Source: Bacteroidales bacterium
Lineage (GTDB): Bacteria > Bacteroidota > Bacteroidia > Bacteroidales > UBA932
Reading direction: 5' to 3'
Length of the DNA: 52,146 bases
NCBI GenBank assembly: GCA_012728975.1
Contig: JAAYDZ010000073.1
Coordinates: 1 to 52,146, forward strand
Below the pieces are notes generated by a model that was given only the letters and a program-made list of their open reading frames with translations, made no database searches and was not told the DNA's origin. This document shows, one piece after another, positions 24,846 through 32,461 of this stretch. A program made the position numbers and the translations under genes. Positions within the stretch are counted from its first letter, which is position 1. The number at the start of each line of letters is the position of its first letter.

Positions 24846-24867
24846 CGCCACCCAAGAGAGAAAATAG

Positions 24868-26130
24868 ATGGACAATTCTTCGCAAAACATTTATATACAA
24901 ACACTTCCCTGCGGCGTCAAATTCGCCTTTAAACGAGCTCCTTCACCGGTAGCATATTGTGCACTAAGTATCCATTCCGGTACGCGTCACGAACCGGAAG
25001 AGCTTCCCGGTACGGCCCATTTTACGGAACATATGCTCTTCAAAGGCACGTCGAAGCATTGCCAGCGCGAAATCAACAATCGCCTGGAACGCTTGGGAGG
25101 CGAACTAAACGCATTTACCACTAAAGAGGAGACTGTGGTTCATTCCACTACTCTCAAAGAGGATATAAGCAAATCGGCAGATCTGCTCTTCGAAATTGTA
25201 CTTAGTTCTACTTTTCCGGAGAAGGAACTTGTCAAAGAACGCTCGGTAATCCTGGATGAAATAAATATGTACAAGGACTCCCCGGCCGAGAGGATATATG
25301 ACGAGTTCGAAGAGTTGCTTTTCGGCAGCCACCCCCTCTCAAGACCCATTCTGGGTAATGCTAAAAGCCTTAAAAAGATCTCGACAGAAGACCTTCGGAG
25401 CTATGCTGAATCGAGGTTTATTCCTCACTCTCTTTGCTTCACCGCAGTAGCAGACATGGCTCCTGACATTGTTGTAAATATGGTCGAAAAGGCCTTTTTA
25501 CGTCACTACAACGGAAGAAAAGAGATTGAATCCCCGCTACAGGCCATATCGGGCAAAGAATCATCCCTTGATAAAGGGGCCCTATTTCATAAGGAAGTTT
25601 CGCGCAAAAATCATCAGGCCCATTGTGTAATAGGAACGAGTGCCTACTCGCTCTACGACAAGAGTCGTCTCACACTGCTGTTGTTATGCAATATGCTAGG
25701 TGGCCCCTCCTCCAACTCACGCCTCAATCAAAGGCTTAGAGAGCGTTCCGCACTTGTCTATACGGTGGAATCCTCATACACCCAGTACTCCGATACAGGT
25801 ACCTTCGCTATTTATTTCGGCTGTGACAAGGGAGATGTAGAAAAATGTCTATCTTTGACAGAGAAAGAGATAGGGTATTTCCGCGACGGCCGAATGACTG
25901 AAGCGCAGCTCAAATCGGCTAAAAAGCAGCTCCTTGGACAGCATGCAATCTCCTCGGACAACGGTGAAGTACAAGCACTTTCAATGGGCAAAAGTCTTCT
26001 CTCCTACGGCAACGTAATGCCTGATAGCGAAATCCGTCGCCTGATAGAAGAGATCTCCGCTGAAGAGATTCGTCGTGTGGCTTGCGAGGTACTAGCTCCT
26101 GAGCGGTTCTCGACTCTCATTTACAGATAA
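24868..26130 (+). CDS. M16 family zinc peptidase (processing-peptidase type)
   Basis: 420 residues, single-chain form. The inverted zinc motif HFTEH lies at residues 51-55 (His51, Glu54, His55), with the downstream Glu in ILDEINMYKDSP as third ligand. The C-terminal inactive half contains LNQRLRERSALVYTVES, the usual R/Y substrate-binding segment. No signal peptide is seen, so it is probably cytoplasmic. Family members degrade or process peptides; the substrate is unknown. It is first in a plus-strand unit with the O-methyltransferase gene 6 bases downstream. Confidence 0.92.
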   Translation: MDNSSQNIYIQTLPCGVKFAFKRAPSPVAYCALSIHSGTRHEPEELPGTAHFTEHMLFKGTSKHCQREINNRLERLGGELNAFTTKEETVVHSTTLKEDISKSADLLFEIVLSSTFPEKELVKERSVILDEINMYKDSPAERIYDEFEELLFGSHPLSRPILGNAKSLKKISTEDLRSYAESRFIPHSLCFTAVADMAPDIVVNMVEKAFLRHYNGRKEIESPLQAISGKESSLDKGALFHKEVSRKNHQAHCVIGTSAYSLYDKSRLTLLLLCNMLGGPSSNSRLNQRLRERSALVYTVESSYTQYSDTGTFAIYFGCDKGDVEKCLSLTEKEIGYFRDGRMTEAQLKSAKKQLLGQHAISSDNGEVQALSMGKSLLSYGNVMPDSEIRRLIEEISAEEIRRVACEVLAPERFSTLIYR

Positions 26131-26136
26131 TCTGAA

Positions 26137-26766
26137 ATGGACCATTTGGACAGATATCTTATAACACATTCCACCTCTCAGGGACAAGAACTTGAGTGGC
26201 TCACGCGACAGACACATCTTCGCACCAACCGTGGCAGAATGCTCTCCGGCCCCATCCTAGGCAAATTTCTGGAAATGGTCACCAAAATGATATCACCCTC
26301 GAGAGTCCTTGAAATAGGCACCTTTACAGGCTATTCTACCATAGCTATTTCACGCGGACTTGCTCCCGGTGGCACAATTGATACCATAGAAATCAACGAT
26401 GAACTCGAAGATCTAATTCGTGAAGGCTATGCAAAAGCGGGCATCACTGATAAAGTACGACTAATCTTCGGAGATGTGCTTCAGGTGCTTCCTACACTTG
26501 AAGAGGGTTACGACCTGATATATTTGGATGCCAACAAGCGCGAATATCCACATTATTTTGAAGCTGCTTTAGGGCTGCTCCGCAGCGGAGGCTTCATTCT
26601 AGCGGACAATGTGCTTTGGGACGGTAAGGTATATGAAGAATCCCCATCAACGGATGCCCAGACATCTGGTATCCGTGAATTCAACCGAATCGTAACAGAG
26701 GATCCCCGCGTAGAAAATGTTATCATCCCTCTGCGTGACGGTATAAATATCATCAGAAAACTTTAA
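26137..26766 (+). CDS. Class I SAM-dependent O-methyltransferase (CCoAMT-like)
   Basis: 209 residues. VLEIGTFTGYST (about 57-68) is the SAM-binding motif I, IDTIEIND the acidic loop, and LIYLDANKREYPHYFE the metal/catalytic region of the caffeoyl-CoA/catechol O-methyltransferase family. Divalent-metal dependence is expected from the family. The natural substrate in Bacteroidota is not established. It follows the M16 gene by 6 bases and precedes mscL by 34. Confidence 0.9.
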   Translation: MDHLDRYLITHSTSQGQELEWLTRQTHLRTNRGRMLSGPILGKFLEMVTKMISPSRVLEIGTFTGYSTIAISRGLAPGGTIDTIEINDELEDLIREGYAKAGITDKVRLIFGDVLQVLPTLEEGYDLIYLDANKREYPHYFEAALGLLRSGGFILADNVLWDGKVYEESPSTDAQTSGIREFNRIVTEDPRVENVIIPLRDGINIIRKL

Positions 26767-26800
26767 ATCAACAATACAAACTCTACAAAACTCATCAGTT

Positions 26801-27268
26801 ATGTCTAAATTACTCAAAGAATTCAAAGAATTCGCAATGAAAGGCAACGTAATGGATATGGCCATCGGTGTTATCATCGGTGCCGCATTCGGAGCCATCG
26901 TAACCTCACTTGTCGGTGACCTTATAATGCCTCTCATCAGCTGGGCTACCGGTGGAATAGATTTCACTGAATGGCAAATAACACTGCGCGCTGCTGTTGA
27001 GGCGACCGAGACCACTGAGGCAGTGGACGGCCTCTACATTAAGTACGGAAAGTTTCTCAATGTGCTGTTTGACTTCATCATCATCGCATTCTCCATTTTC
27101 CTTGTAATTAAAGGCATCAACAAGATGTCCAGGAAATTGGAATCCGAGAAGGCTAAAAAGGCAAAAGAAGAGGCCGAGGCCGAAGCAAAAGCAGCTGCTG
27201 AAGTTCCTGCTCCCGAAAGTGAAGAGGTAAAAATTCTCAAAGAGATCCGTGATGCACTTAAGAAGTGA
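26801..27268 (+). CDS. mscL: Large-conductance mechanosensitive channel MscL
   Basis: 155 residues. The N-terminal amphipathic helix and TM1 (KEFAMKGNVMDMAIGVIIGAAFG, split as KEFAMKGNV then MDMAIGVIIGAAFG), a periplasmic loop, TM2 (about 84-106) and a charged C-terminal helix rich in Lys, Glu and Ala are all present. It is a homopentamer that opens on membrane tension during osmotic downshock. The transcript probably ends at the terminator at 27321-27372, which lies inside the convergent M23 gene. Confidence 0.95.
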   Translation: MSKLLKEFKEFAMKGNVMDMAIGVIIGAAFGAIVTSLVGDLIMPLISWATGGIDFTEWQITLRAAVEATETTEAVDGLYIKYGKFLNVLFDFIIIAFSIFLVIKGINKMSRKLESEKAKKAKEEAEAEAKAAAEVPAPESEEVKILKEIRDALKK

Positions 27269-27274
27269 TGTTGA

Positions 27275-28573
27275 TCATAGTAGATCCAGTACATAATCGC
27301 GGTAATACTTTCTTACGACAAAATTCGAGGCAAGGTGGCGAAGCGAGTCGCGACTTGCCTCGAATTTTTCTTTGTGTGCCTCTTTGATTGGCTCAGCAGG
27401 AGGAGATTCCATTTTAAGCGGATTGATAGGTGTGCCATTTTTCCATACTCTAAAATCAAGATGGGGACCGGTAGACATTCCGGTGCTGCCAACATAACCG
27501 ATAACCTGGCCTTGAGAAACTCTGGAGCCCACTTTAAGACCGGAGGCATACCGTGACAAGTGAAGATAGGCTGTCGTGTAAACGGAATTGTGGCGAATCT
27601 TTACGGTATTACCCCCACCCCCTTTGTAACCCTTTTCTATTACCACTCCGTCACCAATGGTAAGTACCGGAGTACCGGTTGGTGCAGCGTAATCTACACC
27701 TGTGTGAGGTCTGACTACCCGGGTAATTGGATGCCTTCTGGCATAGGTAAATCCCGAACTTATCCTCGAAAAGTATTTTAGCGGAGATTTGAGAAAAGAT
27801 TTTCTCATACTCTCCCCTTCAGCGTTCCAGTATCGGTTGGAGGTGCCTTCTTCCTCAAAATAGAGACATTCTATGCTCTTGCCACCACTTGTGAAAGTCG
27901 AATACCAAACTTCGCCAATATCAGTTGGCTCTCCTTCACATAAATGTTCATTGTAGAGCACCTCGAAGACATCACCCTTCTGCAATCCGAAAAAATCGAC
28001 ACTCCAGGCATATATTTCAGAGAGCTTTATAGCCAGCAACGGTGAAGCACCTGCATCCTGAATATCATTCCACAAAGAAGAAGCGATAGTCACTTCAACA
28101 TATTTCTGCTCCACATCCACCTGTTTATTAACAAGTGAAACAGCAAGCGTATCCCGCAAATCGAAGACTACGGCAGTTATATTATCCTTTTGATAGACAA
28201 AATAATCGGGAGCCTCCCCTTCTGCAGGAAGATACACATAATAGGAGTGCCCGGTTTTGAAAGTGTTTGCATCAAAGAATCCACGTGATTTACTCACAAG
28301 ATTATGAACCTGGTTATGAGGCACTCCAAAGCTATTTAACACGGTAGAAAAATAATCGTTAGTGCCCACCTTGCCTTCCACTACCGTATATTCTCCCCTC
28401 GGGATACCGAAGCGGTCCGTCACAACCTCCTTAGCAAGTCCCTGCATCTCCTCCGAAATATCATCAGCTGCAGCATTTTCTCTGCACGCTACCAGCAAAG
28501 CTGTAAAAATTATCAATGTCGCCAACTTTGACAACAATCTTGCAAATATTCGTTCATTAGTGTTTCTACGCAT
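27275..28573 (-). CDS. M23-family murein peptidase lipoprotein
   Basis: 432 residues. A lipoprotein signal ends LLVAC (Cys30). A long N-terminal region with a LysM/OapA-like fold (about 60-250) precedes the M23 LytM domain (about 265-400). The first metal motif is HTGVDYAAP (His290, Asp294). The second, usually HLHF, reads GPHLDF (His371, Asp373), so a metal-binding His is an Asp; catalytic competence is open. It probably trims peptidoglycan crosslinks or regulates such an enzyme at the outer membrane. It faces mscL convergently with a 6-base gap and is divergent from the mraZ cluster. Confidence 0.9.
   Translation of the reverse strand: MRRNTNERIFARLLSKLATLIIFTALLVACRENAAADDISEEMQGLAKEVVTDRFGIPRGEYTVVEGKVGTNDYFSTVLNSFGVPHNQVHNLVSKSRGFFDANTFKTGHSYYVYLPAEGEAPDYFVYQKDNITAVVFDLRDTLAVSLVNKQVDVEQKYVEVTIASSLWNDIQDAGASPLLAIKLSEIYAWSVDFFGLQKGDVFEVLYNEHLCEGEPTDIGEVWYSTFTSGGKSIECLYFEEEGTSNRYWNAEGESMRKSFLKSPLKYFSRISSGFTYARRHPITRVVRPHTGVDYAAPTGTPVLTIGDGVVIEKGYKGGGGNTVKIRHNSVYTTAYLHLSRYASGLKVGSRVSQGQVIGYVGSTGMSTGPHLDFRVWKNGTPINPLKMESPPAEPIKEAHKEKFEASRDSLRHLASNFVVRKYYRDYVLDLL
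27321..27372 (+). terminator. mscL terminator embedded in the M23 coding sequence
   Basis: A perfect 14-bp stem (27321-27334 with 27354-27367), further partial pairing in the loop, then a T-rich tract on the plus strand (TTTCTTT). It lies about 50 bases after the mscL stop, within the last 35 codons of the convergent M23 gene, where it encodes the FEASRDSLRHLASNF region. Confidence 0.8.
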
Positions 28574-28630
28574 GTTTTCCCTCTAAATTTTTCCGCAAGT
28601 TAGCCATTTTTCAACACTCTGTTGATATTT

Positions 28631-28670
28631 TTGTGGAAAAATTTGTAAAAATTTGTAAAAAAGTGGAAAA
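28631..28670 (+). promoter_or_regulatory. Four tandem decamers upstream of mraZ, candidate MraZ operator
   Basis: Blocks at 28631, 28641, 28651 and 28661 all fit WWKTGKAAAA in exact 10-base register. Known MraZ operators are short GTG-containing repeats (TGGGA in E. coli, AAAGTGK in Mycoplasma) at 10-base period. The array overlaps the -33 region of the mraZ promoter, as expected for autorepression. Confidence 0.65.
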
Positions 28671-28677
28671 CTATTAT

Positions 28678-28685
28678 TACTTTTG
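28678..28685 (+). promoter_or_regulatory. -7 box of the mraZ/dcw promoter
   Basis: TACTTTTG fits TAnnTTTG. A TTTG at 28652-28655 lies 22 bases upstream as a possible -33 element, inside the third decamer. RNA would start about 35-40 bases before the mraZ ATG. Confidence 0.55.
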
Positions 28686-28727
28686 CAAAACACATCATAT
28701 AAAACAAACATACAATCACATTTGAGA

Positions 28728-29174
28728 ATGGCAAAGTTCATCGGCGAATATAAAGCAAAAGTTGACGACAAGGGGAGGTTAATCTTCCCCTCTGCCTTCA
28801 AATCCGCTATGGGTAGCGGAGCCGATCTTCGCTTTGTCATAAAAAAATCCCTGTTTTCCGAGTGTCTCGAAATGTACACCTATGCCGAATGGGAGAAGGA
28901 GTCCGACCAGGTGAGAAGCCGTCTCAACTTCTTCAACCGCGACCACGCTGAATTTTGGAGAGAATATATGCGTGGCAGCCATATAGTGGAGCCCGACGAG
29001 AAACTCGGCAGGATGTCCGTCCCAAAGGATAAGCTTGACTCTATCGGCGTCCTGAAGGATGTGATATTCTTCGGCAACAATCACAAAATCGAGATCTGGG
29101 CCAAGGAGAAATTCGAAGCCCAGCAGCTCGATAGTGATGCCTATGTTGCACTTGCTGAAAAGATTCTTGGCTAG
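28728..29174 (+). CDS. mraZ: Transcriptional regulator MraZ
   Basis: 148 residues from the ATG at 28728; the open frame extends back to a TTG at 28683, but family members begin at the MAKFIGEYKAKVDDKGRL segment. Two SpoVT/AbrB-like swapped-hairpin domains form a ring-shaped DNA-binding oligomer. In E. coli MraZ represses its own operon; the decamer array directly upstream fits such control here. It is the first gene of the dcw cluster. Confidence 0.94.
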   Translation: MAKFIGEYKAKVDDKGRLIFPSAFKSAMGSGADLRFVIKKSLFSECLEMYTYAEWEKESDQVRSRLNFFNRDHAEFWREYMRGSHIVEPDEKLGRMSVPKDKLDSIGVLKDVIFFGNNHKIEIWAKEKFEAQQLDSDAYVALAEKILG

Positions 29175-29179
29175 AAAAG

Positions 29180-29188
29180 AAGGAGGTG
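29180..29188 (+). promoter_or_regulatory. Near-perfect Shine-Dalgarno of rsmH
   Basis: AAGGAGGTG ends four bases before the rsmH ATG at 29193. This is unusually complementary to the 16S rRNA end for Bacteroidota. Confidence 0.6.
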
Positions 29189-29192
29189 AGAG

Positions 29193-30095
29193 ATGTCGGC
29201 CTACCATATACCCGTATTGCTTGAGGAGAGCGTTTCCGCTCTTGCAATAAAAGAAAACGGAGTCTATGTTGATGCTACTTTCGGAGGCGGAGGCCACAGC
29301 AAGGCTATTCTCCAACGTCTCGGCAGAAAAGGTCGACTGATGGTATTTGACAAGGACTATGAGGCACTGGTTAATCTGCCAGATGATGAGAGGGTAATTG
29401 CGGTCAACAATAACTTTCGGTTCATCCACAACTATGTGAGATACCATGGTTTTGAGAAGGTGGACGGCATTATTGCAGACCTTGGGGTTTCATCCCACCA
29501 ATTTGATACGAGTGAGCGGGGCTTTTCCTTTAGATTTGATGCTCCGCTGGATATGAGAATGAACCTGGAAGCGCGTAAAAGCGCAAAAGATATTGTAAAT
29601 AGTTATACATCTGAAGAGCTGGAGAGGATATTCAGGATCTACGGGGAGGTGGATGACAGCAGGAAGGTTGCAGATCTTGTATGCAGGGAAAGGGAGATTT
29701 CTCCCATAGAGACAACCGGAGATTTGGGCAGAGCCTTGGAAAGCGTTCTGCCCAAATTTTCAGAACACAAATTCCTCGCAAAAGTCTACCAGGCGCTAAG
29801 AATAGAAACCAATGATGAAATGCGTGACCTGGAGGGTCTGATGAAAGGTGCAATACGCTCACTTAAGAGTGGCGGGATCGTTTCGGTTATCAGCTACCAT
29901 TCTCTCGAGGATAGGATTGTTAAGAATTTTTTCAAGTCCGGCAATATGACCGGCAGGATTGAAAAAGATCTGATGGGACACGGCTCATCGCCTTTCGAGT
30001 TGGTCAACAAAAAGCCAATCATTCCGGGTAAAGATGAAATTGCCGGTAACTCCCGCGCAAGAAGCGCAAAACTCAGAGTGGCTAAAAGGAGGTAG
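29193..30095 (+). CDS. rsmH: 16S rRNA (cytosine1402-N4)-methyltransferase
   Basis: 300 residues. DATFGGGGHSKAIL (about 27-40) is the SAM-binding motif I; IADLGVSSHQFD, ERGFSFRFDAPLDMRM and SYHSLEDRIVK are RsmH signatures. It N4-methylates C1402 in the ribosomal P site. It follows mraZ by 18 bases with a strong Shine-Dalgarno, and its own stop region carries the site for ftsL. Confidence 0.96.
   Translation: MSAYHIPVLLEESVSALAIKENGVYVDATFGGGGHSKAILQRLGRKGRLMVFDKDYEALVNLPDDERVIAVNNNFRFIHNYVRYHGFEKVDGIIADLGVSSHQFDTSERGFSFRFDAPLDMRMNLEARKSAKDIVNSYTSEELERIFRIYGEVDDSRKVADLVCREREISPIETTGDLGRALESVLPKFSEHKFLAKVYQALRIETNDEMRDLEGLMKGAIRSLKSGGIVSVISYHSLEDRIVKNFFKSGNMTGRIEKDLMGHGSSPFELVNKKPIIPGKDEIAGNSRARSAKLRVAKRR
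30086..30093 (+). promoter_or_regulatory. Strong Shine-Dalgarno of ftsL within the rsmH end
   Basis: AAGGAGGT spans the last codons of rsmH and ends four bases before the ATG at 30098. It is the second near-consensus site in this cluster. Confidence 0.6.
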
Positions 30096-30097
30096 AA

Positions 30098-30430
30098 ATG
30101 GGACTTAAAAGAAAGATTTTAGATAAGACCACCTCATTTTTTAGTGGGTCTTTTATACTGAAAAGAAGACTTGACAGATTTCTTTGGTTCTTCATATATC
30201 TGTTTGTACTGATTGTGCTCTTTATCAGCTGGAATCTCTATATCGAGAGCAGGCTGGTTAAAATCGAAAAGAACTCGGCTATCATCAAGGATCTCGAGAT
30301 CAACCGCCAGCAACGCGCACTGGAGCTTGTGAGCCTTGACTACAATATAAAAGTAGAAAAAATGTTACAAGATTTCGGTTCAAAGCTCCATGCTCCGACC
30401 GACCAGCACATAAGAGTAAAAGGAGAGTAA
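30098..30430 (+). CDS. ftsL: FtsL-like division protein
   Basis: 110 residues: a basic cytoplasmic N-terminus, one transmembrane helix (about 28-46), and a periplasmic coiled coil (SRLVKIEKNSAIIKDLEI region). Sequence identity to proteobacterial FtsL is low, as usual; the assignment rests on size, topology and position between rsmH and ftsI. FtsL joins FtsB and FtsQ to activate FtsWI at the septum. It lies 2 bases after rsmH and 3 before ftsI. Confidence 0.82.
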   Translation: MGLKRKILDKTTSFFSGSFILKRRLDRFLWFFIYLFVLIVLFISWNLYIESRLVKIEKNSAIIKDLEINRQQRALELVSLDYNIKVEKMLQDFGSKLHAPTDQHIRVKGE

Positions 30431-30433
30431 AAA

Positions 30434-32461
30434 ATGAAAGTCAACATCGGAAAAGTGGGCATGGCATATGTCATTTTCATCCTCATAGCATTAGCTGCGG
30501 TGGTGAAGATCGTCTATACCCAGTTTTTCCATACCCCCGAAAAGTCCGAAGTTGCAAGTGCGATTACCGATACGTATGATATCAAAGGTCGCAGAGGGAG
30601 CATCCTTTCTGATGATGGACGTTATCTGGCCTTTTCCATCCCGGAATACCAACTCTATATGGACCTAAGCAGCAAGGTGATCTCTGACACTCTTTTTGAC
30701 AATCATGTGAAAGCCCTGTCAATAGAGTTGGCAAATCTTTATAAGGATCGCAACGCAGCAGGATATGAAAGGCTTTTGCGTACAGCACGCAAAGAGCAAA
30801 AAAGATATCTCTGCATCAATAAAAAATTGCTCACTTACCAGGAAATGAAGCGTGCGAAGACCTTCCCTATTTTCGACCAGGGACAAAGGAGGGGCGGACT
30901 GATAATAGAAGTAGTGGATGATCACCGCGAGTATCCCTACGATTACCTCGCCTACCGCACTCTGGGCCATCTCAAGAGCGATACTGCTCAGATAAGAGTG
31001 GGTATTGAAGGGAGTTGCGATTCCATACTTAGAGGCAAAGCGGGCCAACGACCAATGAAAAAAACAGAGGGTAATGAGTGGATTCCCGATTATGACAGAG
31101 CCATTATTCCTCCGGTAAATGGTACCGACATCAAGACCACTCTCAATATCGATATCCAAAGCATAGCTGAAAGAGCGCTACGCAACAGGCTTTCAAAGAG
31201 CGAAGAGCTTCAGGCCGGCGCAGTGATAGTGATGGAGGTTGCCACAGGCGAGATAAAGGCTATGGTGAATCTTGAAAAGTATAACGGCAGATATGTGGAG
31301 AGATACAATTACGCTATAGGTCGAAAAGGTGAACCGGGATCGGTATTCAAGCTAACCTCGCTGGCTATTCTCCTTGAGACCGGAAAAGTCAAATTGGAGG
31401 ATGAAATGAAGGCAGAAGTCTATTACAGTGTACCGGGGAAAAAATATGAAGACAAGTATCTTCGAGGATACGATAAAATAAGTGTCCAAAGAGGATTTGA
31501 GATCTCCTCAAATAATGTCTTCATAAAGCAGGTGTGGGAAAATTTTGGCTACAACAAATCTACACAACAACAATATACTGATCTGCTTAAAGCGATGAAT
31601 ATCCACTATGATCATGACATTGAGATAAATGGTCTCGCTAAAGCAACAATCCCTTCACCCTCGGATAAGGTCAGACCTTGGAAAGATATAGACCTTGCCT
31701 CTCTTGCCTTTGGATATGCAGCAGAACTGACTCCACTCCATACTGTGACCTTCTATAACGCCATCGCCAACAATGGAGTAATGGTCAGACCTCACCTGAT
31801 AAGCGAATTTATCAAAGATGGAGAGACAATTAAAAAGATTGAGCCGGTAGAGATCTCAACTGTTTGCTCAGAATCTACTATAAAGGAGCTTCATAAGGCT
31901 CTTAGAGCCGTAGTCGAGAATGGAACGGGAAAGGAGCCCTTCAGAGGCTGCAAGGTGGAAGTTGCAGGAAAAACAGGTACTGCGAAAGTAGTTATTCCCT
32001 CTACCGGAACTTATACTGACCGTCAGGGCAGAAAAGTTCACCAGGGCTCATTTGTAGGTTTTTTCCCCTACGAAAACCCAAAATATACCGCAATTGCCGT
32101 AATCTTTTCGGGACCGACATACAAAGACTACTATGGCGGCACCTGGGCAGCCCCTGTAGTTAGGGAGATTGCCGAATACATCTATACATCATCGCCCGAA
32201 TGGAATGGGCAATTGACTGCTTCTGCACAACTTCCAGCATATAAGGAGTACCCCAACCATGCAATCAATGATACGATGTCGGGAGTACCCAACGTGATCG
32301 GAATGGGACTTAAAAGCAGTATTAACACCCTTGAGAGCAGAGATTATAGAGTCTCTTTTTCGGGACACGGCAATGTAATAAAACAGGAACCCGCTCCCGG
32401 CACGAAGAGCACAAACAGAAAAGTCAAAATTTATCTTGCTGAAAAACATGAAACTGAATGA
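30434..32461 (+). CDS. ftsI: Septal penicillin-binding protein (FtsI/PBP3-like) with PASTA domain
   Basis: 675 residues. One N-terminal membrane helix (about 8-27), a pedestal domain (about 45-220), and a transpeptidase domain with SVFK (catalytic Ser303, Lys306), SSN (358-360) and KTGT (513-516). The C-terminal PASTA-like domain (about 612-670) includes PNVIGMGL and QEPAPGTKS. It crosslinks septal peptidoglycan together with FtsW. The end overlaps the murE start by 14 bases. Confidence 0.94.
   Translation: MKVNIGKVGMAYVIFILIALAAVVKIVYTQFFHTPEKSEVASAITDTYDIKGRRGSILSDDGRYLAFSIPEYQLYMDLSSKVISDTLFDNHVKALSIELANLYKDRNAAGYERLLRTARKEQKRYLCINKKLLTYQEMKRAKTFPIFDQGQRRGGLIIEVVDDHREYPYDYLAYRTLGHLKSDTAQIRVGIEGSCDSILRGKAGQRPMKKTEGNEWIPDYDRAIIPPVNGTDIKTTLNIDIQSIAERALRNRLSKSEELQAGAVIVMEVATGEIKAMVNLEKYNGRYVERYNYAIGRKGEPGSVFKLTSLAILLETGKVKLEDEMKAEVYYSVPGKKYEDKYLRGYDKISVQRGFEISSNNVFIKQVWENFGYNKSTQQQYTDLLKAMNIHYDHDIEINGLAKATIPSPSDKVRPWKDIDLASLAFGYAAELTPLHTVTFYNAIANNGVMVRPHLISEFIKDGETIKKIEPVEISTVCSESTIKELHKALRAVVENGTGKEPFRGCKVEVAGKTGTAKVVIPSTGTYTDRQGRKVHQGSFVGFFPYENPKYTAIAVIFSGPTYKDYYGGTWAAPVVREIAEYIYTSSPEWNGQLTASAQLPAYKEYPNHAINDTMSGVPNVIGMGLKSSINTLESRDYRVSFSGHGNVIKQEPAPGTKSTNRKVKIYLAEKHETE

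Noticed and set aside
28683-28727. Upstream TTG start extending mraZ by 15 residues
   Set aside because: It falls within the promoter -7 box and the added residues are not part of the MraZ family start.
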